A stretch of 64,000 nt of DNA, from NCBI RefSeq assembly GCF_000744255.1, contig NZ_JQLO01000001.1, positions 62,001 to 126,000 on the forward strand, given 5' to 3'. Below are positions 1 through 8,725 of the stretch, one piece after another. Numbering within the stretch: position 1 is the stretch's first letter; each line of letters opens with the position of its first letter. The notes under the pieces are model-generated. The model saw only the letters and a program-made list of their open reading frames with translations. It did not search any database and was not told where the DNA came from. This stretch comes from Carnobacterium divergens DSM 20623. Lineage in GTDB: Bacteria > Bacillota > Bacilli > Lactobacillales > Carnobacteriaceae. The position numbers and the translations under genes are program-made.

Positions 1-219
1 AGCTAGACCAAGTAGCAATAAGACGTGAAATAAATCAGAAAAAAGAACTTGCCCCTTTCCGACAATTGCATCAATCGCCTTTCCAGTATAATAAGTTGCA
101 CTAACGGAAGCGACTCCTCCGATTAATCCACAAAGGAGTGCCCAGCTGATTGAGCTACGATAATGGAGTAAATAAGGCAAGACACGTTTGATATCAGTTG
201 TTTTTATTTTTTTAAGCAT
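1..219 (-). CDS. ABC transporter ATP-binding/permease, second subunit (partial, runs off the left edge)
   Basis: N-terminal 73 residues of an ABC exporter half-transporter, starting MLKKIKTTDIKRVLPYLL; the rest lies beyond base 1. A good GGAGGTG ribosome binding site precedes the ATG, and the start overlaps the stop of the upstream ABC gene by 8 bases, implying translational coupling. The visible part is the first cytoplasmic helix and first membrane segments of a type IV exporter fold. By context it is the partner of the adjacent half-transporter in a heterodimeric multidrug exporter of the LmrCD/BmrCD type. The nucleotide-binding domain is not visible, so its catalytic state cannot be judged. 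Confidence 0.85.
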   Translation of the reverse strand, partial: MLKKIKTTDIKRVLPYLLHYRSSISWALLCGLIGGVASVSATYYTGKAIDAIVGKGQVLFSDLFHVLLLLGLA

Positions 220-1963
220 TATCAGCACCTCCGTTGGCTTCATTTTGAGAATAATAGAAGTCTTGATACATTTGAGAATGGGCTAATAAGTCTTGGTGTG
301 TTCCTTTTGCTGCCATTTTTCCATCATTTAAGACTAAAATTTCATCAGCAGATTGAATGGAACTAATTCGTTGCGACACAATAACCAAGGTAGTGTCGTT
401 TAAACGTTGACGCAAGGCTTGTCTTAAATTCAAATCGGTTTGATAATCCAATGCGCTTAAAGAATCATCTAAGATTAAAATAGCTGGTTTAGCAATTAAG
501 GCCCGAGCAATGGTCAACCGCTGACGTTGTCCACCTGAAAAATTCTTTCCTCCTTCAAAAACAGGAGAGTGGATTCCTTCTGGTAATTGATTGACGAAAT
601 CTGCGCTTTGTGCGATTTCTAATGCTTCTTGAATATCTTCATCTGTGGCATCTGCTTTCCCCCAACGAAGGTTTTCAGCAATTGATCCAGTAAATAAGCT
701 GCTGTTTTGTGGAACGATGCCGACTTGCTTTCTTAAAGATTCGAGAGAAAATTCTGAGACTGGCAAACCGTAAACATAGACACCCCCACTAGTAGCATTG
801 TAAAAGCGAGGAATCAAATTGATAAGTGTGCTTTTACCACTACCGGTAGGACCTGTAATACCTAAGACCTTACCTTTTAACAAATCAAATTTAATAGCAG
901 TTAACGCGTTTCCAGCATCCTGTTGATACGTAAAATCAACATTTTTAAAACGCACTGCATAAGAATGTTTCGCATGTAGTTTATTAGGAAATAATTTAGG
1001 TTGAGAAGGGTCAGTAACTGTAATAGGAGTATCCAGTACTTCGTTAATCCTTTGCGCAGAAGCAGAAGCTTTGGTAAAAAGGACGACTAAATTTGCAACA
1101 ATAATTAACGCTAACAACATTTGAGTGATATAGTTAATCAACGCCAGTACGTCTCCTTGGCTCATATTGCCACTATTTACTTGGAATCCCCCTGCGTACA
1201 AAATCACAATAATTCCAGTATTCATAATCAAGGAAGTTGCGGGCGTCATTAAAGCAGATAAGTTTCCTACTCGAATATAAGCTTTAGCTAAATCATCACT
1301 AACATCATGGGCACGTTTTTTTTCTGCATTACTTTTAGCAAAGGCACGAATCACCCGAACACCACTTAAATTTTCACCAACTACTTGAGCTAAGCGATCC
1401 ACTTTTTTTTGCACACGGCGATATAAAGGAATCGTTTTAGCCATAATAAAATACAAGATAACGCAAAATAAGGGCAATAAAATAGCAAAAACTAAAGCGA
1501 GCTTAGGATTAACATAAATCGCCATAATAATCGAACCAATACATAGAAATGGGGCACGAATTACTAGCCGAATTAGCATAGCTAAAGCCAACTGCATTTG
1601 ATTAATGTCATTTGTAGCACGAGTAATTAAAGTAGATGTTCCAAAGGCGTCAATTTCAGCATGAGAAAAAGAATTAATTTTCTTCATCAAAGTACTTCGT
1701 AATTCGGTTCCAAATCCCTGTGAAGCAATAGAAGCCGAATATTGGCAAATAAAAACAGAGATTAACCCAATGACTGACATCAAAAGCATTAAGCCTCCCA
1801 TTTTATAAATATAGACAGTGTCCCCTTTATTGATTCCGTTATCAATCAATTTAGCCATTAACAATGGAAGAAACAATTCAAAAATGGCTTCAATCAATTT
1901 GAAAATGGGGCCAATCACCATTTGAACACGATATTTTTTGGCGTATTTTAATAATGCAATCAA
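212..1963 (-). CDS. Heterodimeric multidrug ABC exporter, subunit with degenerate ATP site (LmrC/BmrC-like)
   Basis: Half-size ABC exporter: about six membrane segments in residues 1-310, then a nucleotide-binding domain. Walker A GPTGSGKST is at 371-379, signature FSGGQR at 475-480, Walker B ILILDD at 495-500. Asp500 stands where the catalytic Glu normally is, and the switch residue is Gln531 (VSQRIS) instead of His. These two substitutions are the known mark of the degenerate-site subunit of heterodimeric exporters such as LmrCD, BmrCD and TM287/288. The next gene downstream overlaps it by 8 bases and is the expected partner. Likely role: efflux of lipophilic drugs at the plasma membrane. 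Substrate range is inferred from family only. Confidence 0.9.
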   Translation of the reverse strand: MIALLKYAKKYRVQMVIGPIFKLIEAIFELFLPLLMAKLIDNGINKGDTVYIYKMGGLMLLMSVIGLISVFICQYSASIASQGFGTELRSTLMKKINSFSHAEIDAFGTSTLITRATNDINQMQLALAMLIRLVIRAPFLCIGSIIMAIYVNPKLALVFAILLPLFCVILYFIMAKTIPLYRRVQKKVDRLAQVVGENLSGVRVIRAFAKSNAEKKRAHDVSDDLAKAYIRVGNLSALMTPATSLIMNTGIIVILYAGGFQVNSGNMSQGDVLALINYITQMLLALIIVANLVVLFTKASASAQRINEVLDTPITVTDPSQPKLFPNKLHAKHSYAVRFKNVDFTYQQDAGNALTAIKFDLLKGKVLGITGPTGSGKSTLINLIPRFYNATSGGVYVYGLPVSEFSLESLRKQVGIVPQNSSLFTGSIAENLRWGKADATDEDIQEALEIAQSADFVNQLPEGIHSPVFEGGKNFSGGQRQRLTIARALIAKPAILILDDSLSALDYQTDLNLRQALRQRLNDTTLVIVSQRISSIQSADEILVLNDGKMAAKGTHQDLLAHSQMYQDFYYSQNEANGGADNA

Positions 1964-2103
1964 ATTATTAAACTTCCTTTCATATATATAGCATTTTATC
2001 TCTAAAGTATATCATAAAAGAAAACGATGCTAAAAGGTTGAAATTGATAAAAAAATCACAAAGTAGTATGATGAAGTTAAAAATAGTTTGAAGGAGTGAA
2101 AAT

Positions 2104-2850
2104 ATGGCAGTTTCTTTTCCACAAATAATGCTTTTATTTTTTGTTTATGCCGTAATTGGCTGGTTATGGGAGACGGTTTATTGTTCTTTAAAAGCTAGGA
2201 AATTTGTTTATCGAGGTTTTTTAATTGGCCCCTACTGTCCAATATACGGTTTTGGTGTGTTAGCTGTTTTGTATTTTATTGAACCTTATCAGAAAAATAT
2301 TATTTTTTTATATGTTATGTCAGCTATTGTTGTTACCGTGTTGGAGTATGTGACAAGTTATGGGCTAGAGAAAATTTTTCATACGACTTGGTGGGATTAT
2401 AAAGACGTTCCATTTAATATTAATGGACGGGTAGCTATTCCTATCTCGTTATTTTGGGGCTTAGGTTGTGTAGTAATTGTTAAGTGGATTCAACCGCTGG
2501 TGATGAAAATAGTCAATTATTTAATAACTGACTTTGGAAATAGCTTGCCATTGATTTTATTTGGACTCTTATTTATTGATTTTTGTTATTCAGTAGCGAG
2601 TATGAATGCGTTCCAAAAAGAAGTCGCTAAAATAAGTGAAGAATTAGAATCTAAAAAAGCCGAAATTAGCGAGGGGATTTCCGAATTAAAAGTAGAAGCA
2701 AAGCAAAAATTAAGTACCAATCATTTACGCTTCAATCAAAAAAGAATGTTAAATTCATATAGAAAAATCAATATGCCTGAAATTAAATATTTTAAAGAAA
2801 TAAAAGAATTGCAAAATCAAAAAAAGCCTACGAAAAAAACTTCCAATTAA
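2104..2850 (+). CDS. Putative ABC-transporter type IV / CmpB-family membrane protein
   Basis: 248 residues. The first ~165 contain about five hydrophobic segments with the motif run GWLWET, RGFLIGPYCPIYG and TTWWDY, typical of the PF06541 'putative ABC-transporter type IV' (CmpB, formerly DUF1113) family. The last ~80 residues are charged and predicted coiled-coil (KISEELESKKAEISEGISEL). The ATG follows a GAAGGAG site at good spacing. It stands alone, divergent from the ABC exporter genes and closed by a terminator. The biochemical role of the family is not established; no ATPase partner is adjacent. Confidence 0.75.
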   Translation: MAVSFPQIMLLFFVYAVIGWLWETVYCSLKARKFVYRGFLIGPYCPIYGFGVLAVLYFIEPYQKNIIFLYVMSAIVVTVLEYVTSYGLEKIFHTTWWDYKDVPFNINGRVAIPISLFWGLGCVVIVKWIQPLVMKIVNYLITDFGNSLPLILFGLLFIDFCYSVASMNAFQKEVAKISEELESKKAEISEGISELKVEAKQKLSTNHLRFNQKRMLNSYRKINMPEIKYFKEIKELQNQKKPTKKTSN

Positions 2851-2873
2851 ATCAGATAATTGGAAGTTTTTAT
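2834..2873 (+). terminator. Rho-independent terminator after the CmpB-family gene
   Basis: AAACTTCCAATTA pairs with TAATTGGAAGTTT around a short loop and runs into T-rich sequence; the left arm overlaps the end of the CDS. Confidence 0.85.
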
Positions 2874-2926
2874 TACAAAAAAAGATTACAAACCGTCATT
2901 TTTGTGTAATATTTCATCGTTTTCGT

Positions 2927-3403
2927 CTAAAATTCACGAATTTTTTTAATTAATTGCTCTGAATTTGAGAAAATCTCGCCATTTAATTTCACTAAACCAA
3001 CGGTATACAGATTCATATAAGAAAATTGAGATTCTCCAACAATTTGTAAAGCTGCTAGTTTTTTTTGATTGGTAGCACCTAATTGTCTAGAATCGGTATA
3101 CAAACCTAAAATGGGGATTCCTGCTTGATAAGCAACGCCAATTTCAGTAGCAACCCCCACATCAATAATAGCTCCATCCATTATTGCAATCATGAAATCA
3201 CTTGACAATAAAGCGTTTGTGTCGTATTTTGCAATTTGCATGGAATCTGCATAGGCATTTTTATCATTAATTTCCATTTGCTCTTGTGGTACATAAATTT
3301 CTAGTTCAGGATAATTGGTCCGTATTTTTTTTACAAGTTGTTCATTGTAAAGCAATTCCATTTCAGAAAATAAAGGACTCGCAAAATAAGCTTTTTTCTT
3401 CAT
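2927..3403 (-). CDS. Nucleoside 2-deoxyribosyltransferase
   Basis: 158 residues, the usual size for this family. It exchanges the base of 2'-deoxyribonucleosides in deoxynucleoside salvage in the cytoplasm. Visible family signatures are YFASPLF at the N-terminus, YVPQEQ, AKYDTNALLSSDF and DVGVATEIG; Glu87 in ATEIG corresponds to the catalytic Glu of lactobacillus enzymes. An AGGAGG site precedes the ATG. The gene is monocistronic, convergent with the upstream CmpB-family gene. Confidence 0.88.
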   Translation of the reverse strand: MKKKAYFASPLFSEMELLYNEQLVKKIRTNYPELEIYVPQEQMEINDKNAYADSMQIAKYDTNALLSSDFMIAIMDGAIIDVGVATEIGVAYQAGIPILGLYTDSRQLGATNQKKLAALQIVGESQFSYMNLYTVGLVKLNGEIFSNSEQLIKKIREF

Positions 3404-3539
3404 TTTAATTCCTCCTAATATCTTTTGTTACATTTTCAGTATACCTTAAAATTTGTTTGTAACAAAAAGTAACCTTTGTGAAATATATCGTTGCTCAATA
3501 TTCGTTATAATTGTGAGAGCAAAAAGGAAAACAAGAATT

Positions 3540-4655
3540 ATGAAAACTGAAAGGTGTTGTCACTCTGTGAAGATAAGAAAACTGGTTGCAAGTATGATAA
3601 TTGCATTCATCAGCATTAACTTAATTGCAAGCGTAGGTCATGCAGCTTCTCTTGATGAAATTTCAAAAGAGCAACAAGCAAAACAAAGTAGCATGGCAGC
3701 AGTAGATAGCCAAATCAGCGAAACATTGGTTTCTCTAAATGAAAAAAATAAAGAAATTGAAGATTTAAATACACAAATTGCAGATAAAAAAGCAAGCTTA
3801 TCAACAACAGCTACTCAAATCAAAGAAAAACAAGCAAGTGTAGATGAACGAATCGAGCAAGCTAAGAAACGTTTGCAAACTCTTCAAACGTCTGAAGTGA
3901 ATAAAAATATGGTTTTAGTTATGATGGAATCTGAAAGTGTAACAGATTTCTTCAATCGTGCAATCATGGTTGGAACGTTACAATCAGCTGATAACGATAA
4001 ATTAGAATTAGCAGTTAAAGAAAAAGAAGAACTAGCAAAATTAGAATCTAAATTAAAAACAGACGCAGTTGCTCTTGAAGAGAAAACAGTAGCTGTCGAT
4101 AAACAATCTAAAGAACTAAACACCAAAATGGTAAGTCTACAAAAAACAATGGACGATAACAAAGCGGCTTTAGATGAATTGGATAAACAAAAACAATCAG
4201 AACAAAAACGTGTAGACGATGAAGCTTCTGCTAAACAAGCAGCTGAAGCAGCGGCTAAACAAGCGGCAGAAACAAAAGCTGTTGCTGTTCCAGCTGCAGA
4301 TACTACACCTGTTGCCACTCCAGCAACACCGAATGCTCCAACTCCATCAACGGGTGGCGGTGCATCTTCAGGGAAAACCGTTATTGTTGAATCAACTGCT
4401 TACTCAGTTGCAGAAAGTGCATCAAGTTTTTATACGGCTTTAGGAATTGATCTACGTCAAAACCCAATGGTTATTGCAGTTGATCCTCGTGTGATTCCAT
4501 TAGGTTCACGTGTTGAAGTTTCTGGTTATGGCACAGCAATTGCAGGAGATACTGGTGGCGCGATCAAAGGAAATAAAATTGATGTTCACTTCTCAAGCGT
4601 AGCGCAATGTTTACAATGGGGACGTAGAACCGTTACTGTTAAAATTTTAGACTAA
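3540..4655 (+). CDS. Secreted coiled-coil protein with C-terminal 3D (double-psi beta-barrel) domain
   Basis: 371 residues from the ATG at 3540, chosen because an AAAGGA site lies 11 bases upstream; an in-frame extension further upstream has no such site. A signal peptide (hydrophobic stretch ending at SVGHAAS) is followed by a long coiled-coil of about 190 residues rich in K/E/Q, then an Ala/Pro/Thr linker, then a C-terminal ~85-residue 3D domain. That domain shows TAYSV, VIAVDPRVIPLGSRV, GDTGG and KIDVHF, with the conserved Asp residues. The layout resembles Firmicute wall remodelling proteins (YocH-like catalytic end, PcsB/CwlO-like coiled-coil). Probably acts on or binds peptidoglycan outside the cell; lytic transglycosylase activity is inferred only. 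The Ala/Lys-rich linker generates spurious overlapping open frames. Confidence 0.82.
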   Translation: MKTERCCHSVKIRKLVASMIIAFISINLIASVGHAASLDEISKEQQAKQSSMAAVDSQISETLVSLNEKNKEIEDLNTQIADKKASLSTTATQIKEKQASVDERIEQAKKRLQTLQTSEVNKNMVLVMMESESVTDFFNRAIMVGTLQSADNDKLELAVKEKEELAKLESKLKTDAVALEEKTVAVDKQSKELNTKMVSLQKTMDDNKAALDELDKQKQSEQKRVDDEASAKQAAEAAAKQAAETKAVAVPAADTTPVATPATPNAPTPSTGGGASSGKTVIVESTAYSVAESASSFYTALGIDLRQNPMVIAVDPRVIPLGSRVEVSGYGTAIAGDTGGAIKGNKIDVHFSSVAQCLQWGRRTVTVKILD

Positions 4656-4675
4656 ATAAAAAAGGTGTCCTGTAT

Positions 4676-4921
4676 ATGGTAGATATCGAGTTTTATAAAG
4701 AACAAGATGAAGAAGCCTTTTTAGAACGTTGGGAAGCAAAATTTGGTGAAATTGAAGATATCGATGCTTTTTATCAAACCATTGCAACTACCGTTCAAAA
4801 AGAATATGAACAAAATCAAGTCAAATTAGGTAATAAGTATGTTTATGAAGGTATCTTAGTTGGATATGTAGATTACAATACTTATAATAATTGGTTTTTG
4901 TTTAGTAGTTCAAAATTATAA
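4676..4921 (+). CDS. Conserved small protein of unknown function (81 aa)
   Basis: Begins 20 bases after the 3D-domain gene with an AAAGGTG site at good spacing, so it is likely cotranscribed with it, and it is followed by a strong terminator. The protein is acidic (many D/E in the first half), has no cysteine, no signal peptide and no membrane segment, and ends in an aromatic-rich segment (VDYNTYNNWFLF). I do not recognise a domain. The position suggests at most a link to the wall protein upstream. Confidence 0.7.
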   Translation: MVDIEFYKEQDEEAFLERWEAKFGEIEDIDAFYQTIATTVQKEYEQNQVKLGNKYVYEGILVGYVDYNTYNNWFLFSSSKL

Positions 4922-4922
4922 T

Positions 4923-4970
4923 AAACAAATAAAGAGCAAATCCATCAAAGGATTTGCTCTTTATTTGTTT
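4923..4970 (+). terminator. Strong terminator after the 81-aa gene
   Basis: A 21-base arm (AAACAAATAAAGAGCAAATC plus C) pairs perfectly with its complement across a 6-base loop, ending in TTTATTTGTTTT. Confidence 0.9.
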
Positions 4971-5049
4971 TAGATTAAAAAATTCAAATGAACCTAATGA
5001 TGAATAGTGTTAAAATAGATAAGGTAATTTTATATAAAAGGAGTCTAAA

Positions 5050-6285
5050 ATGAAGAATAATAATGAAGTACATAAAGCCTTTTTATTGGGGATTTCTCGT
5101 CAATTAATGTGGGGCTATGTTGCAATTGCGATATTTATGATTGGAAGTGGATTAGAGCAGGCATTTCTTTCAAAACAATTGATTGAAATGGGTTTTTTAG
5201 CAAATCAAGCAGCGTTCATTTTTACAATTTATGGAGTAGCTGTTGCAATTTCTGCGTGGCTTTCTGCTATTTTAGCAGAGTTGTTTGGTGCCAAAAAAAT
5301 TATGGTGTTTGGAACGATTACATGGTTGGTTTTTCAAATTGGATTTATTTTATTCGGGATTATTCCAGAAAATTACTTAATGATTGTCTTGATGTACGGA
5401 CTACGAGGGTTTAGTTTCCCATTATTTGTCTATGCGTTTATTAGCCTGATTACTCAAACTACTCCGATGAAGCAATTGCCAGGAGCAATGGGAGGGTTTT
5501 GGTTTGCCTATTCATTGGGATTAGGTGTATTTGGTTCCTATTTGCCTAGCTTTACGATTCCAAAGGTTGGTTATATTGGAACACTTTGGTTGGCGGTTCT
5601 TTTTGTTGGGCTAGGCGGTTTGATTAGTGTATTTGGTTTAAAAAATGTGAGGACTTTTGATCATTGTCAAATAGAAGAAGAGTCAAAAGAACCTTTTAAA
5701 GATAGCATAACCATTCTATTTCGCAAGCCAAAAATCTTTTTAGCAGCCATCGTAAAAATGATTAATCAATTGGCAGCAAATGGCTACGTTATTGCGATGC
5801 CTCTTTTTTTAACAAGTCATAAAATTGGCTTTACAATGTCAGAATGGCTTCAAATCTGGGGGTTAATGTATTTAGTTAATATTGCATTTAATTTGATTTG
5901 GGGAATGGTTGCCAATCATTTGCCGTGGCATCGAGTGGTGGAATGGTTTGGTTGTGTCGGAATGGCTCTTGCCTGTGTTTTATTTTATTATGTTCCGTAT
6001 TTATATGGTCCTAATTTAATAGCAATGTTTGGTGTAGCAGCGTTATTCGGTGCGGCATTAGCAGCTTTTACACCTATTTCAGCTATTTTTGTAGCGTTGG
6101 CACCTGAAGAAACAGGAGCGGCAATGTCGATCCATAATTTAGCCGGTGGGCTAAGTCAGTTTGTTGGATATGGGGTGACGGGCGTGTTGTTAAGCTTGTT
6201 TGATACTGCAGGCTTTGTTTGGAGTATGGCAGGCATTTATTTAATAGGAGCCGTTTGTGCTCACTTTTTAGCAGCTGAGGACTAG
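5050..6285 (+). CDS. MFS permease of the polyol/CsbX (RbtT-like) family
   Basis: 411 residues with about 12 hydrophobic segments and a central hydrophilic loop (RTFDHCQIEEESKEPFKDS) near residue 205, the standard two-bundle MFS layout. The N-terminal run (SRQLMWGYVAIAIFMIGSGLE) and GLRGFSFPLFVYAF match the CsbX/RbtT/DalT group of ribitol and arabitol permeases. Related proteins in other Firmicutes have been linked to alpha-ribazole uptake. An AAAGGAG site precedes the ATG. It stands alone between two terminators, without sugar kinase or dehydrogenase neighbours, so the substrate cannot be assigned from context. Confidence 0.75.
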   Translation: MKNNNEVHKAFLLGISRQLMWGYVAIAIFMIGSGLEQAFLSKQLIEMGFLANQAAFIFTIYGVAVAISAWLSAILAELFGAKKIMVFGTITWLVFQIGFILFGIIPENYLMIVLMYGLRGFSFPLFVYAFISLITQTTPMKQLPGAMGGFWFAYSLGLGVFGSYLPSFTIPKVGYIGTLWLAVLFVGLGGLISVFGLKNVRTFDHCQIEEESKEPFKDSITILFRKPKIFLAAIVKMINQLAANGYVIAMPLFLTSHKIGFTMSEWLQIWGLMYLVNIAFNLIWGMVANHLPWHRVVEWFGCVGMALACVLFYYVPYLYGPNLIAMFGVAALFGAALAAFTPISAIFVALAPEETGAAMSIHNLAGGLSQFVGYGVTGVLLSLFDTAGFVWSMAGIYLIGAVCAHFLAAED

Positions 6286-6290
6286 CAAAA

Positions 6291-6331
6291 AAATAACCAA
6301 ACTACGCTTAAACGTAGTTTGGTTATTTTTT
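6291..6331. terminator. Bidirectional terminator between the MFS gene and the amino-acid ABC operon
   Basis: AATAACCAAACTACG pairs with CGTAGTTTGGTTATT over a 6-base loop, with A-run on the left and T-run on the right, so it can serve both converging transcripts. Confidence 0.9.
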
Positions 6332-7058
6332 ATAGAACTTTTTCTAAGAAATTTTTAGTTCGCTCATTTTTAGGATGATCGAAGACTTCAGTAGGTGTTC
6401 CTTCTTCGACAATATAACCGCCATCCATAAAAATAACACGATCGGCCACTTCTTTAGCAAAGCCCATCTCATGCGTTACGACAATCATGGTCATTCCTTG
6501 TTTAGCTAAAGTTTGCATAACTTCTAAAACATCCCCAACCATTTCAGGGTCGAGAGCGCTTGTGGGCTCATCAAAGAGCATGATGTCTGGAGACATAGCT
6601 AAAGCTCTTGCAATCGCGACACGCTGTTTTTGACCACCTGAGAGGGATTTAGGATATGCATTGGCTTTATCTTTTAGACCAACCGTTTCTAACAAACTTA
6701 AAGCACGTTTTTTTGCAGAATCTTTTGTTTCTTTTTTTAGTTCAATTGGAGCTAATGTGATATTTTCTAAAATAGTTAAATGTGGAAAAAGATTAAAATG
6801 TTGGAAAACCATCCCGATATTTTGACGAACTTGATTGATGTCAATAGTTGGGTCCGTTAAATCGTAATCATCTACAATCACCGTTCCACCATTAATTTCT
6901 TCCAAGTGATTCATACAACGTAAGAAAGTACTCTTACCAGAACCAGATGGGCCAATCATACAGACAACTTCGCCTTCTTGAATTTCTAAATCCAAGCCCT
7001 TTAAGACTTCTAGACTGCCATAGCTTTTCTTTAAATTTTCAACTTTTAATTTAACCAT
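6330..7058 (-). CDS. glnQ: Amino-acid ABC transporter ATP-binding protein (GlnQ-like)
   Basis: 242 residues from the ATG at 7058, picked because AAAGGAG lies 8 bases ahead; an upstream in-frame ATG has no such site. Walker [11 protein letters not shown]-loop, signature LSGGQKQR, Walker [15 protein letters not shown] and the switch His in VVTHEM are all intact. [15 protein letters not shown] is typical of polar amino-acid importers. The start overlaps the fused binding protein/permease gene by 8 bases, so the two form one operon. Glutamine specificity is assumed from the family and not shown. Confidence 0.92.
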   Translation of the reverse strand: MVKLKVENLKKSYGSLEVLKGLDLEIQEGEVVCMIGPSGSGKSTFLRCMNHLEEINGGTVIVDDYDLTDPTIDINQVRQNIGMVFQHFNLFPHLTILENITLAPIELKKETKDSAKKRALSLLETVGLKDKANAYPKSLSGGQKQRVAIARALAMSPDIMLFDEPTSALDPEMVGDVLEVMQTLAKQGMTMIVVTHEMGFAKEVADRVIFMDGGYIVEEGTPTEVFDHPKNERTKNFLEKVL

Positions 7059-8493
7059 TGTTGATTCTCCTTTCAAGACGATTGGATACTTTTGTTAGGA
7101 ACGTAATCACGATAATATACATTAAGCCAATGATAAACCACATATTTGAATCGTAGGTTCTAGCGATAATGATTTTACCGGTTTGTGTTAATTCTACTAA
7201 TCCGATAATGGATAAAATTGATGTATCTTTTAGTGTAATAACAAATTGATTGATAAATGAAGGGATCATAATTTTAACTGCTTGAGGCAAGATAATTTTA
7301 CTCATTGATTTTCCATAAGGCAATCCGAGACTTCTAGCAGCCTCTAATTGACCATTGTCAACTGCATTGATACCACCACGAACAAGTTCGGCAATGTAAG
7401 CACCGGCATTTAAGCTTAAAATAATAATCGCAGCTAACGTAGCAGGCATTTTGATTCCTAGCATTTGTGGAATGGTAAAGTAGACGAAGAATGCAAATAC
7501 AATCATCGGTACGCCACGCATGATATCAACATAGATCATTGCAATCCCACGTAAAATTTTACTTGGTGTCACACTTAGTAAGCCAAAAAGAATGCCTAAA
7601 ACAGAAGCAATCGCAATTGAAATCAAGGTAATCAATAATGTTTTACCAAGTCCAGCCATTAATTGACCAGCATTTTCTTTTGCTAATGCTAACGTGCTTG
7701 TTTTTTCAACTTTCTTGTCAGCTTCGCCTAAATAACGATTTTGAATTTTTTCATACTCGCCATTGTTTTTAAGATTCGTTAAGCCATCATTGAACATTTT
7801 TAACAATTCTTGATTTTTGCCTTTATTAACAGCAAAGCCATATTGGCCGCCTTTTTCTTTATCTGTTACTAATTTTAAAGGTACATTTTGAGTAATCGCA
7901 TAAGCCATTACTGGATAATCTTCAAAAGCAGCATCAGAATTTCCAGCTTTAACGTCTTCGTACATATTAGAAGAATCATCAAAGGTCGTCACTTTAAAAC
8001 CATATTTATCTTTAATCGATTGAGCAAATTCAGCGCCCTGAGTTCCTGTTTTAACAGCTACTGTTTTGCCTTTTAAGTCGTCGTAGCCTTTTATGGTATC
8101 GTTTGTATCTGCGACCGCCATTACGACGCCACTTTCAAAGTAAGGGTCTGAGAAGTCGAATTTTTGTTTACGCTCATCGGTAATGCTCATTCCTGCAATA
8201 ACACCGTCAACTTGATCCGTTTCAAGAGCTTGAACTGCAGCATTGAAGCCAAGGGGTTTGATTTCAACCTCAAAACCTTGATCTTTTCCAATGGCTTTTA
8301 ACAAATCCATGTCAATTCCTACAAAATCACCTTTTTTATCTTGGAATTCAAAGGGGGCAAAGGTTACGTCCGTCCCGATAATGTATTTTTTAGTTGTTTC
8401 AGCAGCTGCTTTTTGTGGGGCTGCAAAGTTAAATAGCACACCTAATAGTAGTGTGATAGATAATAGAAATAAGTGTTTTCTATGTTGTTTCAT
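7051..8493 (-). CDS. glnP: Amino-acid ABC transporter, fused substrate-binding protein and permease (GlnPH type)
   Basis: 480 residues. A signal peptide (residues ~5-30) is followed by a periplasmic-binding-protein-3 domain (~36-255; [34 protein letters not shown]) and then a MetI-type permease domain (~280-475) with about five membrane segments and the EAA-like loop [14 protein letters not shown]. Fusion of the binding domain to the permease is known in Lactobacillales glutamine/glutamate transporters. Two ATG codons lie in tandem; the inner one (8493) sits at better distance from AGGAGGAG. Works with the downstream ATPase. Confidence 0.92.
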   Translation of the reverse strand: MKQHRKHLFLLSITLLLGVLFNFAAPQKAAAETTKKYIIGTDVTFAPFEFQDKKGDFVGIDMDLLKAIGKDQGFEVEIKPLGFNAAVQALETDQVDGVIAGMSITDERKQKFDFSDPYFESGVVMAVADTNDTIKGYDDLKGKTVAVKTGTQGAEFAQSIKDKYGFKVTTFDDSSNMYEDVKAGNSDAAFEDYPVMAYAITQNVPLKLVTDKEKGGQYGFAVNKGKNQELLKMFNDGLTNLKNNGEYEKIQNRYLGEADKKVEKTSTLALAKENAGQLMAGLGKTLLITLISIAIASVLGILFGLLSVTPSKILRGIAMIYVDIMRGVPMIVFAFFVYFTIPQMLGIKMPATLAAIIILSLNAGAYIAELVRGGINAVDNGQLEAARSLGLPYGKSMSKIILPQAVKIMIPSFINQFVITLKDTSILSIIGLVELTQTGKIIIARTYDSNMWFIIGLMYIIVITFLTKVSNRLERRINNG

Positions 8494-8565
8494 CATATCT
8501 CCTCCTGTTTAAGAATTCATTTTATTTCAAAATTAAAAAACATGCAACTAATATGTAATCACGTT

Positions 8566-8584
8566 ATGTCATAAGATATGACAT
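8566..8584. promoter_or_regulatory. Perfect 8-bp palindrome upstream of the amino-acid ABC operon (candidate operator)
   Basis: ATGTCATA-AGA-TATGACAT lies in the intergenic space about 75 bases ahead of the start at 8493. It does not resemble a CodY box. It could serve this operon or the divergent TetR side; no regulator can be named. Confidence 0.35.
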
Positions 8585-8661
8585 TCTTTGTAAGGAGTTT
8601 AGAGTGAAGCATTTAAGATACTTTAATGAATAGAATGAAAGCGTCAGAACTTATACTATAG

Positions 8662-8710
8662 TTGACAATTTTGATTATTTAAAATAAAATGAATGAAAGT
8701 CAGTCATTTT
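8662..8710 (+). promoter_or_regulatory. Promoter with overlapping TetR-type operator
   Basis: A textbook -35 TTGACA (8662-8667) and -10 TAAAAT (8685-8690) are separated by 17 bases. A near-perfect palindrome, AAAATGAATGA-AAG-TCAGTCATTTT (8686-8710, one mismatch per arm), starts inside the -10 and covers the transcription start. It lies just before the TetR gene, so autorepression is the simple reading. Confidence 0.75.
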
Positions 8711-8725
8711 TGATAGGAGGACTTT

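Noticed and set aside
3884-4443. Antisense and shifted open frames inside the coiled-coil/Ala-Pro linker of the 3D-domain protein
   Set aside because: Low-complexity codon repeats open all frames here; the sense gene has signal peptide and domain evidence.
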